This document shows positions 17,512 through 26,539 of a DNA stretch of 64,000 nucleotides, piece after piece. The stretch's first letter is position 1, and every line of letters begins with the position of its first letter. The notes beneath the pieces were generated by a model. That model saw only the letters and a list, made by a program, of their open reading frames with translations. It was not told where the DNA came from and ran no database searches. A program made the position numbers and the translations under genes. Source of the DNA: Bifidobacterium breve (GTDB taxonomy: Bacteria; Actinomycetota; Actinomycetes; Nanopelagicales; Nanopelagicaceae); the NCBI GenBank assembly GCA_945881945.1, contig CAMCVO010000001.1:78819-142818 (forward strand). Direction: 5' to 3'.

Positions 17512-18144
17512 CTAGATATTTACCGCAGGGATTACACCAGAACCACCACTTTGGCTGCCAAGTTCAAACCCCTCTAAAAATGCCTCGGCTTTGCCTTGAT
17601 CTGTGAAGCGATTTAAATAACTGTAAAAATTTTGGTCATGGCCTGGAACTATTAAATGAATTAGCTCATGAAAGATTATGTAATCCAAAACATATTGTGG
17701 TGCACCAATTAGTCGATCTGAGATGCGAATTGTTCGATCAACTGTGGTGCAAGATCCCCATCTCTCACTCATATTGCGCCAATTAATACTTGCTGGCTTT
17801 ACCTGTGCCTCAGGCAGATACTTTTCTAATAACTCAAGGCCTATCTGCATAAGTTGTGAGTCGGTTTTGCGAGATCTAGCCTCCCTACGCAAGACCATAG
17901 CGATCATCTCTGGAATTATTTCAATCTCCTGTCGCCGGCTCATTTTGGCTGGAATATGAATCTCAATCACTCCGCCCTGACGAAAGGCGCTTATGCTGCG
18001 CCGCCTTCGCTCCTTTCGGATTACTCGATGCGCCGGCAGGTCAGTAGGTAGTGCTGGGGTATTTTGGCTTCGACGCTTGGAAATTTGGGCAACAGGAGGC
18101 AGTAGATCACCAAAGAGGATCTCCTGCTCAAAGTTATCCACCAT
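17512..18144 (-). CDS. YgjP/DUF45-type metallopeptidase
   Basis: A 210-residue protein with HELIHLIVPGH near 160-170 (zinc HExxH plus a third His) and the preceding RWGSCTTVDRTIRI block typical of the YgjP/SprT-like family. The N-terminal 45 residues are basic and probably flexible. Such proteins are predicted zinc peptidases, though proven substrates are rare. No signal peptide is seen. The start codon overlaps one of the TTATCCACC repeats described for the adjacent gap. Neighbours on this strand are the DUF5679 gene downstream and, across a 321-base gap, a DUF2342 protein upstream. Confidence 0.82.
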   Translation of the reverse strand: MVDNFEQEILFGDLLPPVAQISKRRSQNTPALPTDLPAHRVIRKERRRRSISAFRQGGVIEIHIPAKMSRRQEIEIIPEMIAMVLRREARSRKTDSQLMQIGLELLEKYLPEAQVKPASINWRNMSERWGSCTTVDRTIRISDRLIGAPQYVLDYIIFHELIHLIVPGHDQNFYSYLNRFTDQGKAEAFLEGFELGSQSGGSGVIPAVNI

Positions 18145-18465
18145 TACCTCTTCTTATCCACCATAATTGTGGGTGTCTCCACAGGTTAATCCACAGCAGG
18201 TGGTGCAATTTTACGCAATGATCCTCCAGCGGGTGACCCTGCCATACCGTATTGGCTAAAGCTTTTTTGTTTTATGTAAAAAGAGCGCTGCTAGGAGCTA
18301 ATAATCTTTTAAAAATAATTTTTTAAAACACCATTCTAAGTTGATTCTCACCTTTTATTCCCATAGGTTTGCGCCACGAAGTCCTCGGATAACCGTTTCA
18401 TATCTGCAAGGGGAAGGCAGATAAGAAATTGTGCGCCCGGGGATTTCGCTTTTAGATCTGCCTTC
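18145..18465. other. Gene-free stretch with TCCAC repeats and competing inverted repeats
   Basis: No convincing ORF is present in these 321 bases. The left part (18134-18196) has four TCCAC elements: TTATCCACC at 18134 and 18154, TCCACAG at 18178 and 18190. The right part has GAAGGCAGAT (18413-18422) pairing perfectly with ATCTGCCTTC (18456-18465), enclosing GAAAT/ATTTC (18425-18429/18443-18447). A third element TATCTGC (18401-18407) can instead pair with GCAGATA (18417-18423). The long stem starts directly after the stop of the minus-strand DUF2342 gene. No T run follows on either strand. A small structured RNA or a 3' UTR element is possible. Confidence 0.4.
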
Positions 18466-19785
18466 TTAAATCAATCCCGATAGATCATCTGGCACGGTGA
18501 CGCTATTTAAAAAGCCTTTTACATCAGCTAAATCTTCTGGCATTGGCAGGAAGGCTGGATCCTCCCAGCACTTATCTCTACCATCAGAGCCTCTTAAAGT
18601 TTTAACCTCACTCCAAAATGCAGATGCTTCTCGCATCTTTCTCGGTGATACCTCTACTGCCAGTAAGTTTGCAAATAATTGTTGCATTGGTGCATTTGTT
18701 GCCCGCCGACGTCTGGAGTTTTCAATCAATGCCGAAAATGCTGGAATACGTTCAGCCGCAACTTGGGAAATTACATGATCAATCCAGCCCTCAATTAATG
18801 CCAGCGTCATCTCTAATTTAGTTAAAGCCAGCTCTTGCGCTGGTGTTTGTTGCGGCGTAAACAAGCCAGCATTTAATGCCAAATTAATTGATTGGGGATT
18901 GTTTATATCAATCTCACCACTTGTCATTGCCTCCTCTGCCTGCCGGGTTATTGATTCGACATCAATTGTGATGCCCTTGCCGTAGGCGGTGATTAAATCC
19001 TTTATGTAGTTTTGCAACCATGGGGTATTGGCAAATAAACGTGCCGCAGCGCTCTCGCGCAAGGATAAGTAAATTGCTACCTGCTCCTGATCAATACCTA
19101 CGCCATCAGACCACTCAGCAATATTTTGTGGAATCAAGTGTGAGCCAGAGTCTGCTTTTAGCAGAGGAATAGCAACATCATTTGCTCCAGTAATGGAGTT
19201 GGCTAACAAGCCAATGGTCTGGCCTAATTGGGTTTCAATCAGATTGCCCATCAAGCCACGTAAAACCTGGGCAAGCATTAACTTCATTGCCTCCTGCTGG
19301 GCCTGTGTTTGCTCACCAGATCCCATAAATTCAATTGGTAGAGGGTTATTTGTTGTAGCTATGACATTACCAAGAGCATCTGCCATTCCAACTGCCAGCG
19401 GTTCAATTACGCTCTGCCAGCCCTGCGCTGAATCCTCCAACCAATCACGTTTGGACCAGGCACTTTGGCTAGGCACCACCGCTGCTGGAAATAAAATCTC
19501 AGCATCCAGCCAGAGATTTGCAAGTTGAAGTGACTGAGCGCATTGATTCTGGTCGGCAGTTCCAGTTGGTAGATCACCTTTTGCTGTAATAATTTTCTTT
19601 GCAATCTCGCGCAAATTTGCTGTAGTAATCAAACTTTGGCCTGGACCAGTATTTTTTGATCGCATACTTTCAAAAAAAGATTTAGCACCAGCAAGTTCGT
19701 TTGCTTCAATGCCCATTTCTGAGAATTTCTTCAATAGCGCATCAAAGTCAGGCTGACCGTCATTTGGTAAAAAGCCGAAACTCAT
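18466..19785 (-). CDS. DUF2342 / zincin-like putative metalloprotease
   Basis: A 439-residue protein matching the actinobacterial DUF2342 family (annotated as zinc-dependent metalloprotease or putative hydrolase). Recognisable blocks are IEPLAVGMADALG, LLKADSGSHLIPQNI, YLSLRESAAARLFANTPWL and LALIEGWIDHVI. As recalled, the family's predicted zinc site reads REAAHxRLF; here the His position appears to be Ala (RESAAARLF, about residues 240-250), so activity is doubtful. It is divergent from a small membrane protein and the PDZ-Lon protease, the same neighbourhood as in mycobacteria. A near-match SigH promoter lies upstream (19833-19858, minus strand). Confidence 0.78.
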   Translation of the reverse strand: MSFGFLPNDGQPDFDALLKKFSEMGIEANELAGAKSFFESMRSKNTGPGQSLITTANLREIAKKIITAKGDLPTGTADQNQCAQSLQLANLWLDAEILFPAAVVPSQSAWSKRDWLEDSAQGWQSVIEPLAVGMADALGNVIATTNNPLPIEFMGSGEQTQAQQEAMKLMLAQVLRGLMGNLIETQLGQTIGLLANSITGANDVAIPLLKADSGSHLIPQNIAEWSDGVGIDQEQVAIYLSLRESAAARLFANTPWLQNYIKDLITAYGKGITIDVESITRQAEEAMTSGEIDINNPQSINLALNAGLFTPQQTPAQELALTKLEMTLALIEGWIDHVISQVAAERIPAFSALIENSRRRRATNAPMQQLFANLLAVEVSPRKMREASAFWSEVKTLRGSDGRDKCWEDPAFLPMPEDLADVKGFLNSVTVPDDLSGLI

Positions 19786-19878
19786 TTCTTTAACCTGCCC
19801 TTGGCTGTAGATCGATGGATTGCTGCTGGTAGAACAATAATGCCACCTATTTTCTTCCCCGCTGATTAAGATGGGGTT

Positions 19879-20055
19879 ATGAGTTCAAGTGCGGCCTCTG
19901 CCCTGATTTGGTTACTTATCCCTATCGTGGCAGTCTTTTGTGCAATTATTTATGGGGTTTGGATTTCTAAATACAAGTCTAAGTTTGATAACCAAACCAG
20001 TCGATCTGTGAATAACTTCAAAAAATTTCAAAATACTTTTCGTCCTAAAAATTAG
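19879..20055 (+). CDS. Small single-pass membrane protein, 58 residues
   Basis: This ORF begins MSSSAASALIWLLIP, has one hydrophobic helix (about residues 8-29, through IVAVFCAIIYGVWI) and a basic tail ending TFRPKN. The helix followed by lysines predicts a short outside N-terminus and a cytoplasmic tail. It ends 18 bases before the PDZ-Lon protease gene and is read in the same direction. Small membrane ORFs occur at this position in other actinobacteria, as far as I recall. Function unknown; a helper of the neighbouring membrane protease is a guess. Confidence 0.72.
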   Translation: MSSSAASALIWLLIPIVAVFCAIIYGVWISKYKSKFDNQTSRSVNNFKKFQNTFRPKN

Positions 20056-20073
20056 TTTAGCGAAATTAACTAA

Positions 20074-21135
20074 ATGAGATCTTTGCTGCCAACAAGAGGC
20101 TACGTTCCAAAACCCACAAAGGCATTACTCACACTTTTAATCTTAGGCTCACTCTTCTTGCCAGCCCCATTTGTTATTTTAGCTCCTGGGGATCCACAAA
20201 ATGTCCTTGGGTCGGCAATAAAAATCTCTGGCACTCAAACTTATCCAACAACTGGCAAGCTTTCAGTTACTGCGGTGATGATTACTGATCCAGATTCATA
20301 CATAACAGCTTTTGATATTTTTTATGGATGGGTAGATAAAAATAGAGCAGTTCTGCCACGAGAGCGGGTATATCCAGATGGTGAAACTGCTGCTGAAGCA
20401 GTTCGCGAAGGCGCCGCTGAAATGAGCAGCTCGCAGGTAAACGCCACCGCTGCCGCCCTTTCCTACCTGGGATATCAAATTCCATCAAAATTGATGGTGG
20501 TTGGTATCAATGAACAAACTAATGCATACCAGGTGGTTTTGATCAATGATCAGATACTTTCAATTGATCAGATTAAACTTAATAATACTAATGATCTTTT
20601 GCGATACCTAGATGGGAAAAAAGCAGGAGAGAAAGTTTCTTTGGAAATAAGCCGCATCGGTGTTGGTGTAATAAAAAAGAGCATCGATCTATCTCCAAGA
20701 GAGGATGAGTCAGCCTTTATCGGTATCAATATTCAAGAACAATTTGATTTTCCATTTGATGTAAAGATAAGGCTGGCAGAGACAGGTGGACCAAGCGGTG
20801 GTTTGATTTTTGCACTTGGCATAGTTGAGAAGTTAACTCAAGTAGATTTAATTCGTTCTCGAAATATTGCAGGCACTGGAACGATTACAACTAATGGGTT
20901 AGTTGGGCCAATTGGTGGCATTGCCGAAAAAATTATTGGTGCTCAAAATGATGGCGTAGATCTATTTTTTACCCCAATAAATAATTGCCAGGATATAAAC
21001 AATCCTGACCAATTAGGGGCCGGCCAGGGGGGTAAGGGTATGAAAATTGTGCCGGTTGCCACACTCGCTGAGGCGATTGAAGTATTAAAACTACCTGAGA
21101 ATGCCAAGCTTCCCAGCTGTAAAAGCTATGCCTAG
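20074..21135 (+). CDS. PDZ-Lon (YlbL-family) membrane serine protease
   Basis: A 353-residue protein with an N-terminal membrane anchor (about 17-35), a PDZ domain (about 125-195) and a C-terminal S16 Lon-type proteolytic domain. The catalytic dyad is visible as Ser in ETGGPSGGL (about 241) and Lys in GGIAEKIIGA (about 285). There is no ATPase domain, so it is a YlbL-like protease facing outward. Its mycobacterial counterpart also sits next to a UPF0182 gene. It begins 18 bases after the small membrane protein and ends 19 bases before the UPF0182 gene, suggesting a three-gene unit. Confidence 0.9.
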   Translation: MRSLLPTRGYVPKPTKALLTLLILGSLFLPAPFVILAPGDPQNVLGSAIKISGTQTYPTTGKLSVTAVMITDPDSYITAFDIFYGWVDKNRAVLPRERVYPDGETAAEAVREGAAEMSSSQVNATAAALSYLGYQIPSKLMVVGINEQTNAYQVVLINDQILSIDQIKLNNTNDLLRYLDGKKAGEKVSLEISRIGVGVIKKSIDLSPREDESAFIGINIQEQFDFPFDVKIRLAETGGPSGGLIFALGIVEKLTQVDLIRSRNIAGTGTITTNGLVGPIGGIAEKIIGAQNDGVDLFFTPINNCQDINNPDQLGAGQGGKGMKIVPVATLAEAIEVLKLPENAKLPSCKSYA

Positions 21136-21154
21136 GAGTGGCTAAGATCTGCGC

Positions 21155-24076
21155 ATGAGTAATTCTGGTTTTGGTGGGGGCGGCTTTAACCGCAACAACA
21201 ATCCATTTGGTGGCAGCGGCATTGGCGGAAATTTCCCAAATCCATTTGCCAATCGTGGCGAGGGTAAAAGAAGAATTAGTCCACTGACAATTACTTTTAT
21301 TGTGATTTTTATTTTGGCTAGCATATTAGTTTCCTTGAGTGGTTTCTATGCTGATTTGCTCTGGTTTCGCTCTGTTGGCTTTGTTGATGTTTGGCAAACC
21401 TCATTATTTACCAAAATATATTTGTTCATAGGCTTTGGTTTAATCACTGCCGCAGTTATCTCACTTAATATTTATTTTGCCTTTAAAAAGCGTCCAATTT
21501 ATGTGCCAGTAACAGTTGAAGCTGAAAGTTTAGAAAGATATCGTGCTCAATTAGAGCCAATTCGTAAATTGGTAGCGATTGGAACATTCCTAGCAATCTT
21601 TTATTTTGCTGGAAGTGCTGGGTCAAGATTTTGGCAAACCTGGTTACTTTTCAGAAATTCGACAGAGTTTGGTCAGGTTGATCCACAATTTGGTCTTGAT
21701 ATCTCATTTTTTGCCTTCAAACTTCCGATGTGGCAAGCCTTAATTGGTTGGGGCATTTCAACAATAGTTCTAGCAATAATTGCCGCAGCAGCGGTGCATT
21801 ACATTTATGGTGGCATAAGACCGCAGGTAAAGGAAGAGCGCACAACTGTTGCAGCCAGAGTTCAACTTTCAATCTTGCTTGGTCTATTAGTACTGCTTAA
21901 GGCAGTTGCATATTGGTTTGATCGTTACGCATTGAGTTTAAAAGAGGGAAGATTAATTACTGGTCTTACCTACAGCGATGTCAACGCATTACTGCCTGCT
22001 AAATCAATTTTGGCAGCAATTGCAGTTATCTGTTCACTTTTGTTCTTTGCAAATATAGTTAGAAAATCTTGGCTGCTGCCAACTGCAGGTGTGGCTCTGA
22101 TGGTAATTGCATCAGTATTAATTGCTGGCGTATATCCAGCAGCTATTCAGCAATTCCAAGTTAAGCCATCTGAATCAAGTAAAGAGGCACCATTTATTCA
22201 ACGAAATATTGATGCCACAAGAGCTGCATATGGTTTATCAGATGTTGTAGTTAAAGATTATCAAGCAATTATCTCCACCTCAGCAGGCCAACTTGCAAAT
22301 GATGCTGCCACGATTGCAAATATTCGATTGATGGATCCAAATGTGTTGTCTGCAACTTTCAGGCAGCTACAGCAGATAAAGCCATATTATGCTTTTGCTG
22401 ATTCATTAGATATTGACCGTTACAAGATTGATGGTAAAGAGCGAGATGTAGTTGTTGCAGTCCGTGAATTAAATATTGATGGTAATCCATCTCGAAACTG
22501 GATTAATGATCACTTGGTTTATACCCATGGTTTTGGAATGGTTGCTGCCTATGGAAATACTGTTGATGCCGATGGCAAACCATCCTTTGTAATTGGAGAT
22601 ATCCCTCCAACTAAGGGATTAGGTGAGTTCCAACCTAGAGTTTATTTCGGTGAAAATGTTCCTGATTACTCAATTATTGGTGGACCAGCAGCAAGTAATC
22701 CAGTTGAACTTGATTATCCAGATGATAATTCACCAAATGGTCAAAAGAATTACACATACACTGGTGAGGGTGGCGTGCCAATGGGCTCACTCTTTACTCG
22801 GTTGTTATTTGCGATTAAATACCAAGAACAAAGAATTGTTCTATCCAATCTGATTAACTCTGAATCTAAAATATTATTTAACAGAAATCCACGTGAGCGA
22901 GTAGCCAAGGTTGCTCCTTGGCTCACCCTAGATGGCGATCCATATCCAGCAATTATTGATGGAAAAATTCTTTGGATTATTGATGGTTATACAACAAGTG
23001 CTGGGTATCCAAACTCAAGGGTTGTAAACCTTGCAAACACTGGGGATGCATTAACTAGTAGATCCAACGCAGTTTTATCCTTGGATGATCGAAATGTGAA
23101 TTACATACGAAACTCAGTCAAGGCAACTGTTGATGCCTACGATGGCACCGTTTCTTTATACCAATGGGATGCGAAAGATCCAGTACTTGCTACTTGGAGC
23201 AAAGCATTTCCAGGAAGTGTGAAGCCAAGGAGTGAGATTTCACCTGATTTACTATCCCATATTAGATATCCAGAGGATATGTTCCGTGTGCAACGAGATA
23301 TTCTCAGTGCCTACCATGTAACAACTGCAGATGCCTTTTATGGCGGACAAGATTTTTGGCGAGTACCGCTAGATCCATCAAGTTTTGGTGCAAACTCTGC
23401 AAACCAACCTCCTTACTACCTGACTATGCAAATTCCAGGACAAAGTAAGCCAACCTTCTCCCTTTACACACCATTTGTACCAAGAGGTGGTCGTGAAAAC
23501 TTAACCGCCTTAGCAGTAGTTAACGCCGACGCCGGTGATGAGTATGGCAAGATCACAGTTTTACAACTACCACGTTCAACAAACGTGCCAGGTCCATCTC
23601 AGGTGGCATCCAACTTTGAGGCAAAACCTGAGGTTGCAACATCCCTATCTTTGCTTCGCCAAGGTGGAGCTGATGTAGTACTTGGTAATTTGTTAACTCT
23701 TCCAGTTGGTAAGGGCTTGCTTTATGTACAGCCAGTTTATGTACGAGCAACTGGTAACACCGCTGCCTATCCATTATTACAAAGAGTTTTAGTCTCCTTC
23801 GGAGATCAAATTGGATTTAGCGAAACCTTACAAGGTGCGTTAGATCAGGTATTTGGTGGCGATTCTGGAACGGATGCATCCAATAATCAACCAAACACAC
23901 CTGTTAATGAAGGTGCTGGAACTAGCCAAGCAATTAGATCAGCAATTGCTTCACTACAATCTGCGTTTTCAGATCTTGAAGCGGCACAAAAACGTTTAGA
24001 TGGTGCTGCTGAAGATCGAGCAAGAGCTAGAGTTAAAGCAGCAATTGCAGCATTAATCTCTGCACAAAATAGATAA
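21155..24076 (+). CDS. UPF0182 family large membrane protein
   Basis: A 973-residue protein with a Gly/Asn-rich cytoplasmic head (about residues 1-45), some seven membrane helices within about residues 47-330, and a very large soluble part probably facing outward. Typical blocks are LWFRSVGFVDVW, NIDATRAAYGL, YTHGFGMVAAYGN and YIRNSVKATVDAYDG. The C-terminus is rich in Ala, Gln and Asp and ends in a predicted coiled helix. UPF0182 proteins are widespread in Actinobacteria with no established function. Length is normal for the family. Confidence 0.92.
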   Translation: MSNSGFGGGGFNRNNNPFGGSGIGGNFPNPFANRGEGKRRISPLTITFIVIFILASILVSLSGFYADLLWFRSVGFVDVWQTSLFTKIYLFIGFGLITAAVISLNIYFAFKKRPIYVPVTVEAESLERYRAQLEPIRKLVAIGTFLAIFYFAGSAGSRFWQTWLLFRNSTEFGQVDPQFGLDISFFAFKLPMWQALIGWGISTIVLAIIAAAAVHYIYGGIRPQVKEERTTVAARVQLSILLGLLVLLKAVAYWFDRYALSLKEGRLITGLTYSDVNALLPAKSILAAIAVICSLLFFANIVRKSWLLPTAGVALMVIASVLIAGVYPAAIQQFQVKPSESSKEAPFIQRNIDATRAAYGLSDVVVKDYQAIISTSAGQLANDAATIANIRLMDPNVLSATFRQLQQIKPYYAFADSLDIDRYKIDGKERDVVVAVRELNIDGNPSRNWINDHLVYTHGFGMVAAYGNTVDADGKPSFVIGDIPPTKGLGEFQPRVYFGENVPDYSIIGGPAASNPVELDYPDDNSPNGQKNYTYTGEGGVPMGSLFTRLLFAIKYQEQRIVLSNLINSESKILFNRNPRERVAKVAPWLTLDGDPYPAIIDGKILWIIDGYTTSAGYPNSRVVNLANTGDALTSRSNAVLSLDDRNVNYIRNSVKATVDAYDGTVSLYQWDAKDPVLATWSKAFPGSVKPRSEISPDLLSHIRYPEDMFRVQRDILSAYHVTTADAFYGGQDFWRVPLDPSSFGANSANQPPYYLTMQIPGQSKPTFSLYTPFVPRGGRENLTALAVVNADAGDEYGKITVLQLPRSTNVPGPSQVASNFEAKPEVATSLSLLRQGGADVVLGNLLTLPVGKGLLYVQPVYVRATGNTAAYPLLQRVLVSFGDQIGFSETLQGALDQVFGGDSGTDASNNQPNTPVNEGAGTSQAIRSAIASLQSAFSDLEAAQKRLDGAAEDRARARVKAAIAALISAQNR

Positions 24077-24129
24077 CAAATTCATTTATTTGGGTTAAAT
24101 GCCCATCTCCTCTAAGATTTATTCACCGA

Positions 24130-24206
<77 letters not shown>

Positions 24207-24210
24207 ATCC

Positions 24211-26514
24211 TTACTTAATACGTAAGCTATTTAAGACTACAAATAAAGATGATAGCGACATTGCAGCTGCTGCATACATAGGCGATAAATTGCCACTGGC
24301 AGCAACTGGAATAAAGGCTACGTTGTAGAAAAAAGCCCAACCTAAATTTGATTTGATTACCTTCACACTCTTTTTAGATATCGCCAGTGCATCTAGTACA
24401 GCAATTAATGAAGGCCTAATTAAAGTTATATCAGCAGCTGCAATCGCTGTTTCAGTTCCCGATCCCATGGCAATGCTTAGATCAGCTTTAGCAATTGCTG
24501 CTGCATCATTAATTCCATCACCAATCATTAGTACCTTGCCTTTTTGCTGCAAATTTTCAACAAATGCTAATTTATCTTCAGGGGTTGCAGAGGCAAAAAT
24601 GTGGTCAATTGGAATACCCACTGCAGATCCCATTGATATGCCAGCAGTCTCGTTATCACCAGTCACAAGCCAAGTATTGATTCCTGAGTTTTGCAATCTT
24701 TCAACTGCCTGCTTGCTCTCTGGCTTAATTAGATCACCAACCTCAAATACGCCATAAGCCAAACCATCAATAGCCAGGATTGCAACTGAGTTAGCTCGTT
24801 GATTAGCAGCCTCAATTGCTTGGGTGAGTTTTGGTGCAAACTCAGTGGTCGCTCTTGCAATGGAAATTGCAGAACCAATCAAAACCGCCTTTGATGCAGA
24901 GGTGGCAGATGATGGGATACGGGCTGCAACTCCAGCACCTGGTGTGTGTTCAAAATCTGACACATCTACCTTGGTAACACCTTGTTTTAGAAGTGATACT
25001 GAAATTGCTTTAGCAATTGGATGTGAATCTAAACTTTCGATCGATAATGCATATGAAAGCAGTTGTGAGGCTGAAAGGGCTGTGCTTTCTGTAGTGAGTG
25101 GATTATTAATTAGAGTTATCTCAAGTAGCACCATCTGCCCAGTGGTAATGGTGCCTGTCTTATCAAATACAGCATCGGTAATTCCAACAGCCTTTTCAAT
25201 AGAGCGTGGGGATCTAAGAACAATTCCCGATTTTGCAGCTTTACCAGTTGCCACCATAAGTGCAATTGGTGTTGCTAGTCCTAGTGCACACGGGCAGGCA
25301 ATCACTAAAACTGCCACTGCTGCTGTAACTGACTTAACAAGCTCTGCGCCGGTGAAGTGCCAGGCGATGAAAGTAATGATAGATAGTAATAAAACTGAAG
25401 GTACAAAGACCTTGCTTATCTTGTCTGCCAACTGTTGAGCAGGTGCTTTTTCGGATTGCGCAGCCAAAACCATTCGAGTGATTCGAGCTAATTCAGTGTC
25501 AGATCCAATTCGGGTAGCTTTTACTAAAATATTTCCATTGTTATTTACTGAACCAGCAAAAACGAAATCATCCACTCCAACCTCAATTGGCGTTACCTCA
25601 CCGGTTAAAAAGGCGTTATTGATGGTGGAGTAACCAGAGATTACTTGCCCGTCAGTTGCAATGCGATCGCCAGGCTTTACTACAAAAACATCGCCAACCT
25701 GAAGTTGATCAATAGGAATTACGATATTTCCATTCACGCCCTGAACTTCAACCTCGCCAGCGGAAAGCTTGAACAGTTCAGCTAATGCAGAGCCAGCCTT
25801 ACGTTTGGCACGATGTTCTAGGTAGCGCCCTAACATTACAAAAAATATTACTGAGGCAGAAACCTCTGCATACACATTAGGCATTCCATCTGTAGATTTA
25901 TAGGTAGCTAGTGAGTAAATACTCCAGCCAAGTGCAATCAGAGAGCCAAGTGAAACCAATGTATCCATCGTGGGGCTAGCTATATTTTTAAGCGCAGCCC
26001 GGTGTATCGGCCAAGCTAAAATTAAAACTACACAGATAGAAAGAAGTATTACAAGCCAGATTGAAATTGATGCAGTTGGATAGTTAATTGTGACTGAGGT
26101 AGCAAAAGTGGCTAGAAAGTCATTGGCATAATCAACCAGCGAAAGTAAGGATTTATCTAAATCTTGGTGCAAACTATCAATCATTGAGATTGCAATTATT
26201 GGCACTGTGAAGATAAAAGTAATCAAAAGCCTTATCCCCAGGTAATTGGACTTCTCAAAGGATTCGCGCTCGCCTTTAAAAGCAGATGCTTCATAGCCAG
26301 CTGATTTGATTGCTTGAATTAAATCTTTCTCTGAAACATTAAGAGGTGCAATTATGTGAGCAGATTCCATAGCCAAATTAACGGCTGCCCGAACTCCGGC
26401 TATTTTATTTAGCGATTTTTCGACTGAGCCAACGCAGGATGAACAGGTCATGCCCGTAACTGAGAGATTTACTTGTCTGGTCTTAATATTTTTATCGACT
26501 AGATCATTGCTCAT
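24211..26514 (-). CDS. copA: Copper/heavy-metal translocating P1B-type ATPase
   Basis: A 767-residue membrane pump from ATG 26514; a longer frame to 26574 would run into rsgA. Order of parts: heavy-metal-associated domain with GMTCSSC, four helices, actuator domain with FLTGEVTPIE, helix with IACPCALGLA (the CPC metal site), phosphorylation site FDKTGTITTG, and hinge GDGINDAAA. CPC with CxxC predicts copper(I) or silver export. The extra inserted hydrophobic segments before the actuator are normal. It follows rsgA on the same strand and ends next to the initiator tRNA. Confidence 0.94.
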   Translation of the reverse strand: MSNDLVDKNIKTRQVNLSVTGMTCSSCVGSVEKSLNKIAGVRAAVNLAMESAHIIAPLNVSEKDLIQAIKSAGYEASAFKGERESFEKSNYLGIRLLITFIFTVPIIAISMIDSLHQDLDKSLLSLVDYANDFLATFATSVTINYPTASISIWLVILLSICVVLILAWPIHRAALKNIASPTMDTLVSLGSLIALGWSIYSLATYKSTDGMPNVYAEVSASVIFFVMLGRYLEHRAKRKAGSALAELFKLSAGEVEVQGVNGNIVIPIDQLQVGDVFVVKPGDRIATDGQVISGYSTINNAFLTGEVTPIEVGVDDFVFAGSVNNNGNILVKATRIGSDTELARITRMVLAAQSEKAPAQQLADKISKVFVPSVLLLSIITFIAWHFTGAELVKSVTAAVAVLVIACPCALGLATPIALMVATGKAAKSGIVLRSPRSIEKAVGITDAVFDKTGTITTGQMVLLEITLINNPLTTESTALSASQLLSYALSIESLDSHPIAKAISVSLLKQGVTKVDVSDFEHTPGAGVAARIPSSATSASKAVLIGSAISIARATTEFAPKLTQAIEAANQRANSVAILAIDGLAYGVFEVGDLIKPESKQAVERLQNSGINTWLVTGDNETAGISMGSAVGIPIDHIFASATPEDKLAFVENLQQKGKVLMIGDGINDAAAIAKADLSIAMGSGTETAIAAADITLIRPSLIAVLDALAISKKSVKVIKSNLGWAFFYNVAFIPVAASGNLSPMYAAAAMSLSSLFVVLNSLRIK

Positions 26515-26539
26515 GAAGATCAGATTACTCTTACTTTTA

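Noticed and set aside
18134..18196. Chromosome origin
   Set aside because: Two DnaA-like boxes are too few and no dnaA, dnaN or similar gene is adjacent.
18361..18468. 6C RNA, SRP RNA, RNase P RNA or a known riboswitch
   Set aside because: None of the core sequences of these classes could be found; only unassigned inverted repeats remain.
24824..25438. A 204-codon open frame antisense to copA
   Set aside because: It lies fully inside the pump gene and its translation has no recognisable domain.
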